Shown: positions 1-9,100 of the stretch, in pieces | How the letters are laid out: every line of letters begins with the position of its first letter | Numbering within the stretch: the stretch's first letter is position 1 | Origin: Pigoraptor vietnamica | Lineage: Eukaryota; Opisthokonta; Filasterea | Direction: 5' to 3' | Length of the DNA stretch: 10,588 bases | Assembly (NCBI GenBank): GCA_943704525.1 | Contig: CALSCQ010000639.1 | Coordinates: 1 to 10,588, forward strand | Translations under genes and position numbers: made by a program | Notes under the pieces: model-generated | Told to the model about the DNA's origin: nothing | Databases searched by the model: none | Seen by the model: the letters and a program-made list of their open reading frames with translations, nothing else

Positions 1-107
<107 letters not shown>

Positions 108-122
108 CAGACATGGACGCAC

Positions 123-315
123 CAATATCAAGCGCATACGCCTCCGTGTGAACGCCGCCCGGGTCTGCGCCTCCCACGACAATCATCCTCCCCTTGTGCG
201 CGTTCGCCGACGCACCCGCGCGCCCGGTCGGCCGCAGTCCACCGGCATCCGCGCGGAACCACTTCACGCCATCGCACTTGGCGACGACACCGCCACCGCG
301 CACAGCGAGCGCCAT
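123..315 (-). CDS. Kelch-repeat protein, first coding exon (partial)
   Basis: On the minus strand an ATG at 315-313 opens 64 codons plus one base, ending at a GTGCGT donor (122-117) identical to donors in the neighbouring transporter gene. The peptide begins MALAVRGGGVVAKCDGVKWF and its second half reads PTGRAGASANAHKGRM, then IVVGGADPGGVHTEAYALDI. This is one Kelch blade: an R-x-G-A/H-S start, a hydrophobic strand closing on the double glycine, then the Y-x-L-D strand. Kelch blades build beta-propellers that bind protein partners. Which Kelch protein this is cannot be told from one blade. The frame stays open through the repeat to the window edge, so there is no stop and a plain ORF search hides the exon. 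The 3' part lies outside the window. The start is the first ATG after a TTAATATGG context, and no signal peptide is seen. Confidence 0.72.
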
Positions 316-578
316 ATTAAAACGGGAAGGAGCGGCGCTTTATGTAATCTTGTGTGAATCTTTCCGCGCTGCCGTTTCACTCCATCAAAAAAAAATTCCT
401 CGGCCCTCACGTGACTTGTCCTGATCGAAACGAGGTGACGATGCGGGCACTCCCGCTAAGATTGGGACGTGCAATCGCACGGCTACGAGACCCCTTTTCC
501 CCGCCTTGTCGTCTTCTCTCTCTTGTGTTTGTTTCTGTGGGGTCTGGGGACACGGCTGTGTTTCCGCGCGCGTTGAAA
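316..578. promoter_or_regulatory. Divergent promoter between the Kelch-type gene and the transporter
   Basis: The 263 bp between two head-to-head start codons must carry the promoters and 5' leaders of both genes. Visible elements are an AT-rich ATATTAAAA at 314-322 just upstream of the minus-strand ATG, an A9 tract at 387-395, and a palindromic TCACGTGA at 407-414. No clear TATA box is positioned for the plus-strand gene. An upstream in-frame ATG at 441 could extend the transporter N-terminus by 46 residues of low-similarity sequence; I prefer 579. Confidence 0.5.
407..414. promoter_or_regulatory. CACGTG E-box palindrome (TCACGTGA)
   Basis: A perfect 8-bp palindrome with a CACGTG core lies midway in the divergent promoter, 12 bp from an A9 tract. 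CACGTG is the core site of bHLH/bHLH-Zip factors (Cbf1, USF, MITF/TFEB families). The site is seen; binding is inferred. The other divergent promoter in the window (9621-9868) also carries a CACGTG palindrome next to an A tract. Confidence 0.4.
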
Positions 579-3444
579 ATGGGGCTCATGTCGTCGGTGC
601 TGCAGCGCTACCAGGCGCGCATACTCGTGTTGACATGGTTTGCGTACTTTTCGACATACCTCCTGCGCAAGCCCATTAGGTGCGTGCGCGCGATTGTGTG
701 TGGGATCATACTCTGTGCGTGTGTGCGCGCGATTGTGTGTGTATTATATTCTGTGCGTGCGTGTGGGATCTGTGCGTGTGTGCGCGCGATTGTGTGTGGG
801 ATCATACTCTGTGTGTGCGTGCGCGCGATTGTGTGTGTATTATATTCTGTGCGTGCGTGCGCGGGATTGTGTGTGGCATCATACTCTGTGCGTGTGTGCA
901 TGACGGAATGTCTGATTATCTAATTGTGCAAGGTGTTGGCGCTGTGCGAGTGTGTGAGTCATGTGTGGGAAGGTTGCGTTCTGTGTAATTGTGCGTGACC
1001 GTGCGCGATGCATCTGTCTTATGCGCATGGAACCCCGCGCTGTAACTTGGCAGTAACTGTGCGCTTGGCCTGCTTCTATTGCATTGACGCACGTATCATG
1101 GCGCTGCAGCGTGGCCAAGACGAGCATCGCGACGGAGCTCAACCTCACGCAGACAACCCTCGGCATGCTTGACACGGCGTTCCTCATGCCCTATGCAACG
1201 GCGCAGATCTTCCTCGGGAAGGTCGCTGACAAAATTGTGGGTCCGGGGTTTGCTGCTTTTCCGCGTATCTTTTCGCATTCGTCGTCGTGCAGTCTTGATA
1301 ATTTACTTTACGGCGTGCGGGCGCGCGTCCACGAGAGGCGCACGTGGGAGCTCAATATTATGTGCGTACTGCTGTGCAGGGCGCGCGGAGGACCCTCGCC
1401 ATGGGCCTCGTTGGTTCGGCGCTGTCGATGTTTACGCTCGGCAACTACTCGGAACTGACGCCGATTGTCGTTCTTCTCTTTCTGAACGGGCTGTTTCAGG
1501 TGCGCTTGGTGTTGGTTCTGTACCGTGCGTGTGGTGTGTGTGTGTACGTGCGTGTGTGCGTGCGTGTGCGCCTTGTGCGTGTGAGTGCGTGCGTGTGTGC
1601 ATGGTCTCTCATGAAGCCGCCCAACTGTGCTCGGCTCTTCGATTCCCGATGTCGTTACTAGTCGTCTTTCGGGGCTGTATTGCGCGGTGATTCAAACTCT
1701 CGCGACCAACTTTCCAACCCTCTTATTCCCGCGCAGTCGTGCACGTGGTCGGCCAGCGTCAAGGCACTCGCGCCGTGGTTCACGGAGGAGACGCGCAGCA
1801 CCATTTTCGGGGCGTGGAGCACGTGCCAGTCGCTCGGTGGCGTCGCGGGGACGTACGTGGCCGTGCAACTCATGAAGGTGCGCTCACATTTTGCTGCGGT
1901 AGAACGGAGGCACGAGATGGACATGCATTGTACGCAGTGCTGTGCGGGTGTGGACGTGTGTCATTCTCTTTCGTTCTTGTGTGTGGCTGGGGGACGCACG
2001 TGACTCTTTCCCTAGCCAACACTCCATGCCAGACAAGCGATATCTCATGCTAACAAGGATATGTATAACGCGATCGTTACCGCGCGTGTGCGCAGGCTGG
2101 CGGTTGGCGCGCGACGTTCTTCCTTCCGTCGGTGCTCGTGGCAATTACTGGCGCGTTCCAGTTCTTCTTCCTCGCCACGCCGCAAGAGGTCGGCGTTATC
2201 TCACCGAACCAGAACGTCGCGCGTGTGGAGGTGCGTGCACGCACGCCGGCGTTCGCTGTGGGCCGTGGTGTCTACCTTACGCATTCTTCATGTTGATCTT
2301 TCGCCTTTTTCTTGTTATTATACCGTCCCTTTTCAACTTAATTACGCAACTACTCCACCACGGACCCACAGATGCAGAGCGCCGAGGCGCAGGAGAATGC
2401 GTCGAAGATATCGCTGTGGGAGGCGCTGCGCATTCCCACCCTCAAGAACGTGTGCTTCTGCTTCTTTAGCGTGAAGCTCACGCGCTACGCCCTCCTCATG
2501 TGGCTGCCAATGTACTTCAACAAGCAGCTCAACTACGATATTGGACTCGCGGGGTACCTCGCGACCACGTTCGAACTCGTGGGTGTCTGAAGCGGGGAAT
2601 TGTTATCATTAGTCGCATGACGCGGTTGCGTGGTCATGACAAGTGCGCGCGTGCGTGTTCGTATAGTGACACATATCGCAGCGCATCGACACGCACGCTC
2701 ACGTGTCCCGCACTCACGCCGATGTTGCTTGCGTGCAGGGCGGTGCCGTGGGAAGCGGGCTGAGCGGCGTGATGGTCGACCGCCTCTTCAGCGGTGCCAA
2801 GGTCAAAACGGTCGCCTTCTCGCAGGCCGTTTCCGGCGGCTGCCTCGTCGCCTTTGTGCTCTTCGCGCCCTACTCTGTCTTCCTTGCGGGCGTGCTCATG
2901 GCGGCCGCCGGCGCCTTCTCGTGCTGTCCGGACATTCTCATCTCCGGTGGGCGCCGTATGTTTACGACCCGTCGTTCTGTTTTTTTGCGCTCACAGGAAA
3001 TTGGGTGGCGCGACTGACATTCGTATTGTGTGCGTGTGGGTGCGCAGGGCCCATTGCGACGGACTTTGGCGAACAGGACGGTCGCAATGTGCAGGGCGCG
3101 ATTGCTGGCATCATCAACGGTGCGTCGTCGGAGCCCGCTCTCTTGTGTCTCTGCATCCACGACAGTTGCTTGTGACGAATTGCAGTTAGAGTGCTCTTTC
3201 TTCAACACAGTTCTATTCCTCCCCCACCCCACGACACACGCATGCACACGCACCCGCGCTGACAACCGCCCACGCAGGTCTTGGTGGCCTCGGCGCTGTG
3301 CTGCAGGGCATCATCATCGGCAGCGTGGCCGATTACTACGGCTGGATGGGCGTGTTTTACCTCATCATCTTCCTCAGCTTTGCGTCGACGATTGTTCTCG
3401 TGCCTGCCATCCCGATCGAGTCGTCCCGCCGGCTCATGCTCTGA
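579..3444 (+). CDS. Organophosphate:phosphate antiporter, SLC37/GlpT-like MFS transporter (nine exons)
   Basis: Exons: 579-679, 1110-1236, 1380-1499, 1737-1877, 2096-2230, 2372-2578, 2739-2946, 3048-3119, 3278-3444. They join in frame (intron phases 2,0,0,0,0,0,1,1) into 425 residues, normal for a 12-helix MFS carrier. Family evidence: helix 1 ends TYLLRKP (R30), matching the phosphate-binding Arg45 region of GlpT; helix 7 has LTRYALLMWLP (R246), matching the Arg269 region. The MFS loop motif occurs twice, GKVADKIGARR (70-80) after helix 2 and SGVMVDRLF (286-294) after helix 8. The expected role is exchange of a sugar phosphate or glycerol-3-phosphate for phosphate across an internal or plastid membrane; substrate and membrane cannot be read from sequence. 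A TGCTAAC branch-site-like motif lies at 2049-2055 in intron 4, and CTGAC motifs precede the acceptors of introns 7 and 8. There is no signal peptide. The end SSRRLML-stop has no sorting signal I recognise. Confidence 0.93.
680..902 (+). repeat. Minisatellite in transporter intron 1, units starting GTGCGT
   Basis: The first half of the 430-nt intron is a tandem array with units at 680, 715, 753, 772, 811, 849 and a partial one at 888. Full units are 35-39 bp; the unit at 753 is a 19-bp short form. Two unit types alternate: one ends GGGATCATACTCT, the other GTATTATATTCT, giving a higher-order repeat. Nearly every unit begins GTGCGT (the 811 unit has GTGTGT), the same hexamer as the real donor at 680. 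The short ORFs in it, rich in Cys, Val and Arg, are repeat translation and not genes. Confidence 0.9.
1525..1600 (+). repeat. TG-rich low-complexity tract in transporter intron 3
   Basis: An imperfect TG/TGCG repeat fills the 5' half of intron 3 (1500-1736), starting 25 nt after the GTGCGC donor. It resembles the 5' part of intron 1 and the dinucleotide tracts at both window ends: all are UG-rich in the sense of transcription and lie near a 5' splice site. Confidence 0.8.
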
Positions 3445-3477
3445 GTGTGTTGGTGTTGTTGTCGACTCGAGCGTCCC

Positions 3478-3558
3478 ACGTTTGCCTTTTGCTCGCAAAC
3501 GAACAGACGTTTGCCTTTTGTTCGCTCACGAACAGACGTTCGCCTTTTGTTCGTGCGC
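3478..3558 (+). repeat. 29-bp tandem repeat in the convergent 3' gap
   Basis: The 213 bp between the transporter stop (3444) and the stop of the minus-strand F-box/LRR gene (3658) contain 2.8 copies of a 29-bp unit (3478-3506, 3507-3535, 3536-3558), each starting ACGTT[T/C]GCCTTTTG. Copy 1 contains a perfect 7-bp stem, CGTTTGC (3479-3485) with GCAAACG (3495-3501), around a 9-nt loop. Copy 2 contains GTTCG-CTCA-CGAAC. No AATAAA is visible for either gene, so this tract is the most distinctive candidate for 3'-end formation or for separating converging polymerases; that role is inference. Confidence 0.85.
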
Positions 3559-3657
3559 GCTTTGCCAACAGGATTGGGCGCGCGCATGACTAAAAGGAAG
3601 TTTCAATGGCCCACGCGGTTTTTTGAAAGATATGCACCTCGTCGAGAAACAGTGGGT

Positions 3658-5368
3658 TTATCTCTTCAGATCACGCACGCAAACAAGCATGCTTGTGTCG
3701 AGAGAAGGATTGCACGACCTGAGGTCGAGACGCGTCACCCCGCCAAGCTGAGAGACGTCGACGACCTTGTCACATGCACATAACGAGAGAGAGAAAACGC
3801 GGCCCAACGAAGAGACGTCAGCAAGTTCTTTGCAGCCTGAAAGGTCGAGCGTGTGGACGTTCCCAAGCGCAGACACGTCCCTGATTCCCGAACACGAGGC
3901 GAGGGTAAGCGTATGGGTCGATCCTAGCGATGAAACGACCGACAGTCCATAAGCGCTAGACAGGTCCAGCGTGTGCACTGCCGTCAACATCGAGACGTCG
4001 TCCAGATCGTAGAGGCTCGTTGCGACAAGTGTGTGGACACGCCCCAACGCCGACACGTCCGTTACGTATGTGCTTGAGATGTTGAGCGCATGGACAGCGC
4101 CGAGTGCAGAGGCGTCACAAACTTCCGTGCCCGTCAAGTCCAATGAATGGACCGACCCGAGCGCGGACACGTCTGTTACGTCCGTTTGAGCAAGATTGAG
4201 GGTGTGAACGCGCGCGAGGGCTCCGACGTTCGTGACGCTGGCGCGCTCGACGGCAAGTGTGTGGACTCCCCCGAGGAAACTCGCGTCGACATGCTCTTCG
4301 TGATACGCCCTCGTCAAATCGATCGCGTGATTACCACTGCCGAGCGACGACAGACCCGACAGCGAGGTGTTGCACGACAGGTTGAGGGTGTGGACCTTCC
4401 CCAACGCCGAGACGTCCCTCGTCCACTCGCCAAATACGCGACTGAACGCGAGATCGAGATGGTGCACCTTGCCAAGGGCAGAGACGTCCACGACCAAGGG
4501 GCAATCTTTGAGGATGAGCTCGCGAACGCTCGCGGCGGCAGACACGTCGCAGAGGCTTGACGAGCCTCCGAGGTTGAGGTGCAAAAGACTGGCAAACTCA
4601 ACGGGAATCGACGTCAGCGTCGAGCCAAGCACCGTCAGCGACTGCAGGCGAGACAGGGACGAGAAATTCGTCACGCGTGGGCAGCCCCCGAGAGTAACAG
4701 ACGATGCGCCGGCGAGCGCGGAGATGTCCGTGAGCTGGGGGCAGTCGCGAAGTTTTACAACGCGCGCCCTTCGCAAGGGAGACAAGTCCGCGACCCCAAC
4801 GAGCACAAGGGTAGGCACGTTGGCGAGAGGCGAGGCGTCAAAGGCGATGGTGTCGCGAGGGTGGGCATAGCACCCGTCGATTCGAAAGCTCACGAGGCGG
4901 GGAAAACTCGGGTAACCTTACGCCCCTATAGAGCCGGTCGAAGTGAAGGCCCGTCGCCTCGGACAGCGCTGACAGCTGACTCTCGCCCACGACAACCCCG
5001 GCACGCACGATGCGTACGCCCTTGAGAGGGCCAAAGTCGAATTGTGTTTCGATTTCGGTCACAGCCCGGATGTCAGCCTCGTAAACGCCGGCGAACGCGG
5101 AGAGGCCTCTCATGCCCGCCCTCGACGTCAAGACGAGACGACCACGTGGAAGCCACGACGAAAACTCGTGACGAAACGCGACATCGTCGAGGTATTTGTT
5201 CTCGTACGGCGGCCAGAGGTGGAGAAGGCGCTCGTTCGAAAGAAAGCGGCGGAGGAAGCTGTTGACCTTGGCGAGGCGGCACACGTCGGCGTTCGTGAGA
5301 AGGGGAACGATGTGCTTCACGACGACCTCCGCGGAGAGCGAGTTGAAGCTTGCGACGACGTCTGACAT
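3658..5368 (-). CDS. F-box/leucine-rich-repeat protein (smaller paralogue), one frame break
   Basis: The ATG at 5368 sits in a GCCATGT context. Residues 9-52 form an F-box (LSAEVVVKHIVPLL, then TNADVCRLAKV, ending LLHLW), the domain that binds Skp1 in SCF ubiquitin ligases. Residues ~178-569 are about 18 repeats of 19-20 residues of the form DVSALGxVHTLDLSxCxxLx; such arrays form solenoids that bind the substrate. The stop is TAA at 3660-3658. The F-box frame (5368-4838) and LRR frame (4915-3658) differ by one base. They overlap, and reading one base fewer in TTTTCCCC (plus-strand 4899-4906) joins them as RLPEF then PRLVSFRI, giving 569 residues. A 187-nt intron (GTAAGG donor at 4921, CCCCCAG acceptor ending 4735) would also restore frame, but it removes sequence that is clearly LRR coding. 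The break could also be sequence error, +1 frameshifting or a recent disabling mutation. Confidence 0.82.
3664..4839 (-). repeat. Array of about 18 leucine-rich repeats (57-60 nt units)
   Basis: Within the smaller F-box/LRR gene the coding sequence is a near-periodic array. The core of each unit is [D/N]xSxLxxVHxLxL followed by 6-8 variable residues. Units are 20 residues at each end and 19 in the middle (roughly residues 355-430), with two longer exceptions (24 and 23 residues) near the centre. The phrase VSALG-x-VH recurs almost verbatim in several units, which points to unit duplication or gene conversion. Antisense ORFs here (for example plus-strand 4147-4560) are shadows of the periodicity. 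Confidence 0.88.
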
Positions 5369-6152
5369 GGCTGCTTTGAGTAGAGATGATCGTAGCGCCT
5401 AAAAACTTTGTTTTGTGTACTCTGAATCAGGGGTACCACGCGGATGCAACTATGATCGCAGAACGCTTGCTGGCAATGGGCTTGCGCGACTGCCGCCGTG
5501 GCTCTTCAAGTATCAACCCTCACGTTACACACGCTGGTGAAGTGCCAGTGCGTGAATTGAATCAGAGTGGTGCGCCGAGTATCTCCCGGCTGGCTGAGGT
5601 CGGCGGCAAGGGGACCGAACACAGGCCAGTTACTACTGAGTGCTCTTGAGGTGCAGCATAGTTATTGAGCTGGACTGCTTGCTGCTCTGCTCAGCCCTCG
5701 TCAGTCCAACGTAGACTTTAGGCCTCGCACGCGGCACACATGACAATTGCTCGCCTGCTTACAAAAGAGCGCCGTCGGTGCACGGAACTACGCCGCGCGT
5801 GATGGAATGGTATGATTGCGGCCGTACTGAACGCTTCCGTCGCTGGCAGCGTCGTTATTTGGCCAGAGTCGGGACGGTCCTGGAGGATCCGAACCGGCGA
5901 TCGTCTGTGTTCCCGCGCAAGGCATCGGAGCGCCACGGCAGTCGCAGCGATCGAAGCGGTTTCGCTCACGTCGGTCGGGTCGGACGGCACAGAGGCCAAC
6001 GACACGCTCGCGCCGCTGGAGGACCCGCGCGAGGCAGGCCCGGCCTGCTGGATGGCAAGATATGGCCGTTACGGGAACAGTCCCGCTGGATGGAGCGCAC
6101 AGCCGTGCGATTCAGTGCGACATCGACGCCAACATCCGCCGTATCATTTTGT
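5369..6152. other. 784-bp intergenic region, no recognised gene
   Basis: This lies between the start of the smaller F-box/LRR gene and the stop of the larger one, so it must hold the promoter of the former and the 3' end of the latter. Short ORFs exist on both strands (5386-5649 plus, 87 aa; 5718-6005 minus, 95 aa; 5778-6431 plus, partly antisense to the larger gene), but none shows domain-like sequence, and they overlap one another or the flanking gene. A 7-bp inverted repeat, TGGACTG (5671-5677) with CAGTCCA (5702-5708), could form a modest hairpin. I see no tRNA, rRNA, transposon end or microsatellite. Confidence 0.6.
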
Positions 6153-9100
6153 TTACAATATAAGCAATTTCTTAAGTTCGTCCAGCGCAGCAACAAAATC
6201 CACTTGCACCGCAATGGTGGCCCATCCCCTTCTCGCCCACAACCGGCCCAGCGCGTGCATTGCGTGCGGCACGTCCTCCACGAGCGACGCGCGTTGCTCG
6301 CTGTCCATTGCGCACAACGCAAGGATGGCAGCCGCAGCAATGCACCGGCTACCGTGAGCGAACGAGCGAGACGGTTTCTTCGTATTCGCAGCTGCACCCA
6401 ACAGCCCGCCTCTCGCGACGACCTTAAGTAAGTAGCGCGCGACGCGAACCTCGGCGCCGTCGACGGCGACCGTCGCCAATCGCTGGCCCTCTTTCTCACA
6501 TAAATTTTCGTACACGCCGGGGAAAACCGACCGAGCCATCCTCGTGAGCAGGGTTCCGCTTGCGCGCACTCCCTCGCACGCGGGGTATTGTGCGATCGCC
6601 TCCAACGACACGAAAAGCTCACGCATGTCCGCAGACTCTTGCATTGCCCACGAGCCCTTGGCAAGCAAAGAATAACCGTTTCAGTATCTGATTCCGGCTC
6701 CAATGAATGCAGTCCCACCCCAGCCGTCGCTGCTAGGGCGCAGAGAGTGGCGGGTGCCACAGCATCGCGATCAGGCCGGCACTTCGCAAAAAGCAACATG
6801 GACGCAGCGCGCGCAATGCCATGGAGGCACGACCGATGGTCGGAGTCCCACAACTGCTCCGTCCCAAGGCACGCGACGCAGTTATCCAGCGCCGTGTCGA
6901 CTGCGTCCGTGCGCCCTCCGTCGTCACCGGAAGCAACGAGCTCACAGAGGCCCTCCGCAAGTATGCAGAGGTGTTTGCGTTCAAGCACCGCGTTTTCCCG
7001 GCCGCACTCGCGGGAGAGCGAGGCCCTAATAACCGCCGAGAGAAACGCGCAACCACCTCCTGCACGGCCAATTACAACGGCACTCCCCTTCAGCGAAAGC
7101 AACGATAGCGCGCAATCTCGCTCTGGATGAGAGCTGAGCGCAACGTATGTGGACAGTCGAGTGACGATGACGGGCAGATGGCGGCGAAACCCCACGCAAG
7201 TATACGCGAGCACGGAAGCCATTTCAAGATCGTAGTCGAGGCGGTGGCGATTCAAGGCACGCGAAACGAGGTCTTCTTCTCGCGACTGGCCCTGATCCAC
7301 ATTGCTGCCAACGCGGGGGACACGAGACTCTCCGGCAAGAAGCAGCTCCAGCAGTTCGGTATAGCCAATGTCAGTGATGGCCCGCCGTGACAGATGCCGC
7401 GCCACGTCAAGCATCGCATCGGCCGACACGAGTGCAGGCGCTTTTGTGTCCGCGTCGGCGCCTGCGTACTGCGCGAGTTTGCTAAGGGGGACGATCCACG
7501 AGTTGTCCGCAAGTTTGGAAGTGCTGTCCAACCTTGCGACGGCGCGCTCCAGCAGCATGTCGAGCACACCGCCGTCCACCAGTTCATGCGCGCAACTGCG
7601 GTCGATGTTCGCCACAGCGGCAAGGAGGTCCATGGGGAGTTGCACCGAAGGCACGGGGCGGTCGATGGGACAGCGCGGCGCGAGTGCCAGCGCCACGCCG
7701 ACGGCAGTCGACACCCACGAGCGATCCTGGAGCATATGTGCAGCGACTTCGGGGAACACTGTGTCGTTGTGCGATCGGCGCGCCCACAAAGGAAAAGAGC
7801 CATTCAAGGTGGCCTTCAGGCGACCGGCGAGACGAAGCATCAAGGCGCAGAATTCGAACGTTTGCGCAGCAACCTCCAGGACGGCCACGTGATCCGGCCA
7901 CGCGCGCGCAGCACGAACTGCCGCGCGAGCCATTTCGTCGAGTGGAAGGGCGTCGCGGACGTCTCGCGCACCATCTTCTGCCGGACTGCAGTACGCGCTT
8001 ACCGCCGCTTTGAGTAGCAGTGAAAGCGCCGCACCAACGCACGCCGGCGACAACCCCTCCCTTCCGAGGTACTCGCGGGCGACCGCAACCCACTCTGGAT
8101 CGCACTGGGGCCCACTTCGCGTGTATTGAGTGATGTTCGGCGCGATCATTTTCGCCAGCGACCTCAGCCCGCAGTGCACGACCAATTCGTCCATCGGAAA
8201 CGACGCGATGGCGCCGAGGACAGCGCTCGCGTAATTCGCGTCTCGGAAGCGGTCACCTTTCCAACCGATGGACCACTGGCGGTCGGCGAGCGCGCCACAG
8301 CCGTGCCGCTGCACGAGCACGTCGGTGGGCGCCTCTCGCATGATACTGGCGACGGCGGCGAGCAGTCCGTACACCGACTCGTCGTACCCACGCACCGTAA
8401 CATACCGCACATTTGCCAGCGGCGCCAGCGACAGACCTGCCCCGTGCGACTGGATTTCGATGATCGCCCTTGACAGATGGCATGCCCACGAGAGATCGAA
8501 GCGCTCGAATGAGTTAACAACGAGGTGGACCGACGTCGCAGTCGCCGCAAGGAAGTCAAAGCCGTGCCGCGGCGCGTAATTGTCGGTGTAATCGGTTGAC
8601 ACACGACCGCGCTTGCTATCGAACGGCGGAAGTGGACCGTCGCACAGCGCCAGCGACGTGACCGAGAGACGCGTAAGGTCCACGCTCGCATAAGGACCGA
8701 TACTCTCCCACTGTGACGAAATCAAACGATGCTCCTCTCGAGGCTGTTGCACGCGCACCCGGAACAGTGTAAGCGACTGGACGCGCGCACCCTCCGGCAG
8801 GGGCACGATCACCACATTGCGCAACACCAGCGAGTGCACGCGGCCCAAAAACAGCGCCGACACATCCGTAAGAACATCTCGGCGCTCGATCGTGACGGCC
8901 TGCACGCCGGCGAGTGGGCTCACATCGCGCACGCCCTCGCACCCCTCCAAGACGACTTCGCGGGCGTGTGCCAGCGCATCGACCGACGTCAGCGCACGGC
9001 AGCGGCGAATCTCCGCTCGCTGCAGGAAGCGAATGTGTGGGAGTGCCGTTACGTTATCGCACTGCGACAGCACGACCTTCCGGAGCGTCTCACTTTGCCC

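Noticed and set aside
608-988. Cys/Val/Arg- or Thr/His-rich ORFs over the intron 1 repeat
   Set aside because: Translations of an intronic minisatellite; the exon-intron model accounts for the region.
4147-4560. 137-residue plus-strand ORF, and similar ones opposite the LRR array
   Set aside because: Antisense shadows produced by the periodic LRR codons; no independent support.
4735-4921. 187-nt intron in the smaller F-box/LRR gene (GTAAGG ... CCCCCAG)
   Set aside because: Phase fits, but the removed sequence continues the LRR pattern (DLSPLRRARVVKLRDCPQL) in register with the next units. Kept only as an alternative.
5885-5895. tRNA or tRNA-derived SINE on the minus strand (GGTTCGGATCC, one mismatch from a Pol III B box, with a loose A-box-like TGGC upstream)
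   Set aside because: The T stem does not pair at two positions, no anticodon stem forms, the residue before the anticodon is not T, and no acceptor stem is found.
5966-6656. C-terminal part of the 1220-residue unspliced ORF
   Set aside because: It is Arg/Ser/Cys-rich with no link to the rest. The minus-strand frame 6656-6153 has normal composition and ends in a sensible helix, so it is the real last exon.
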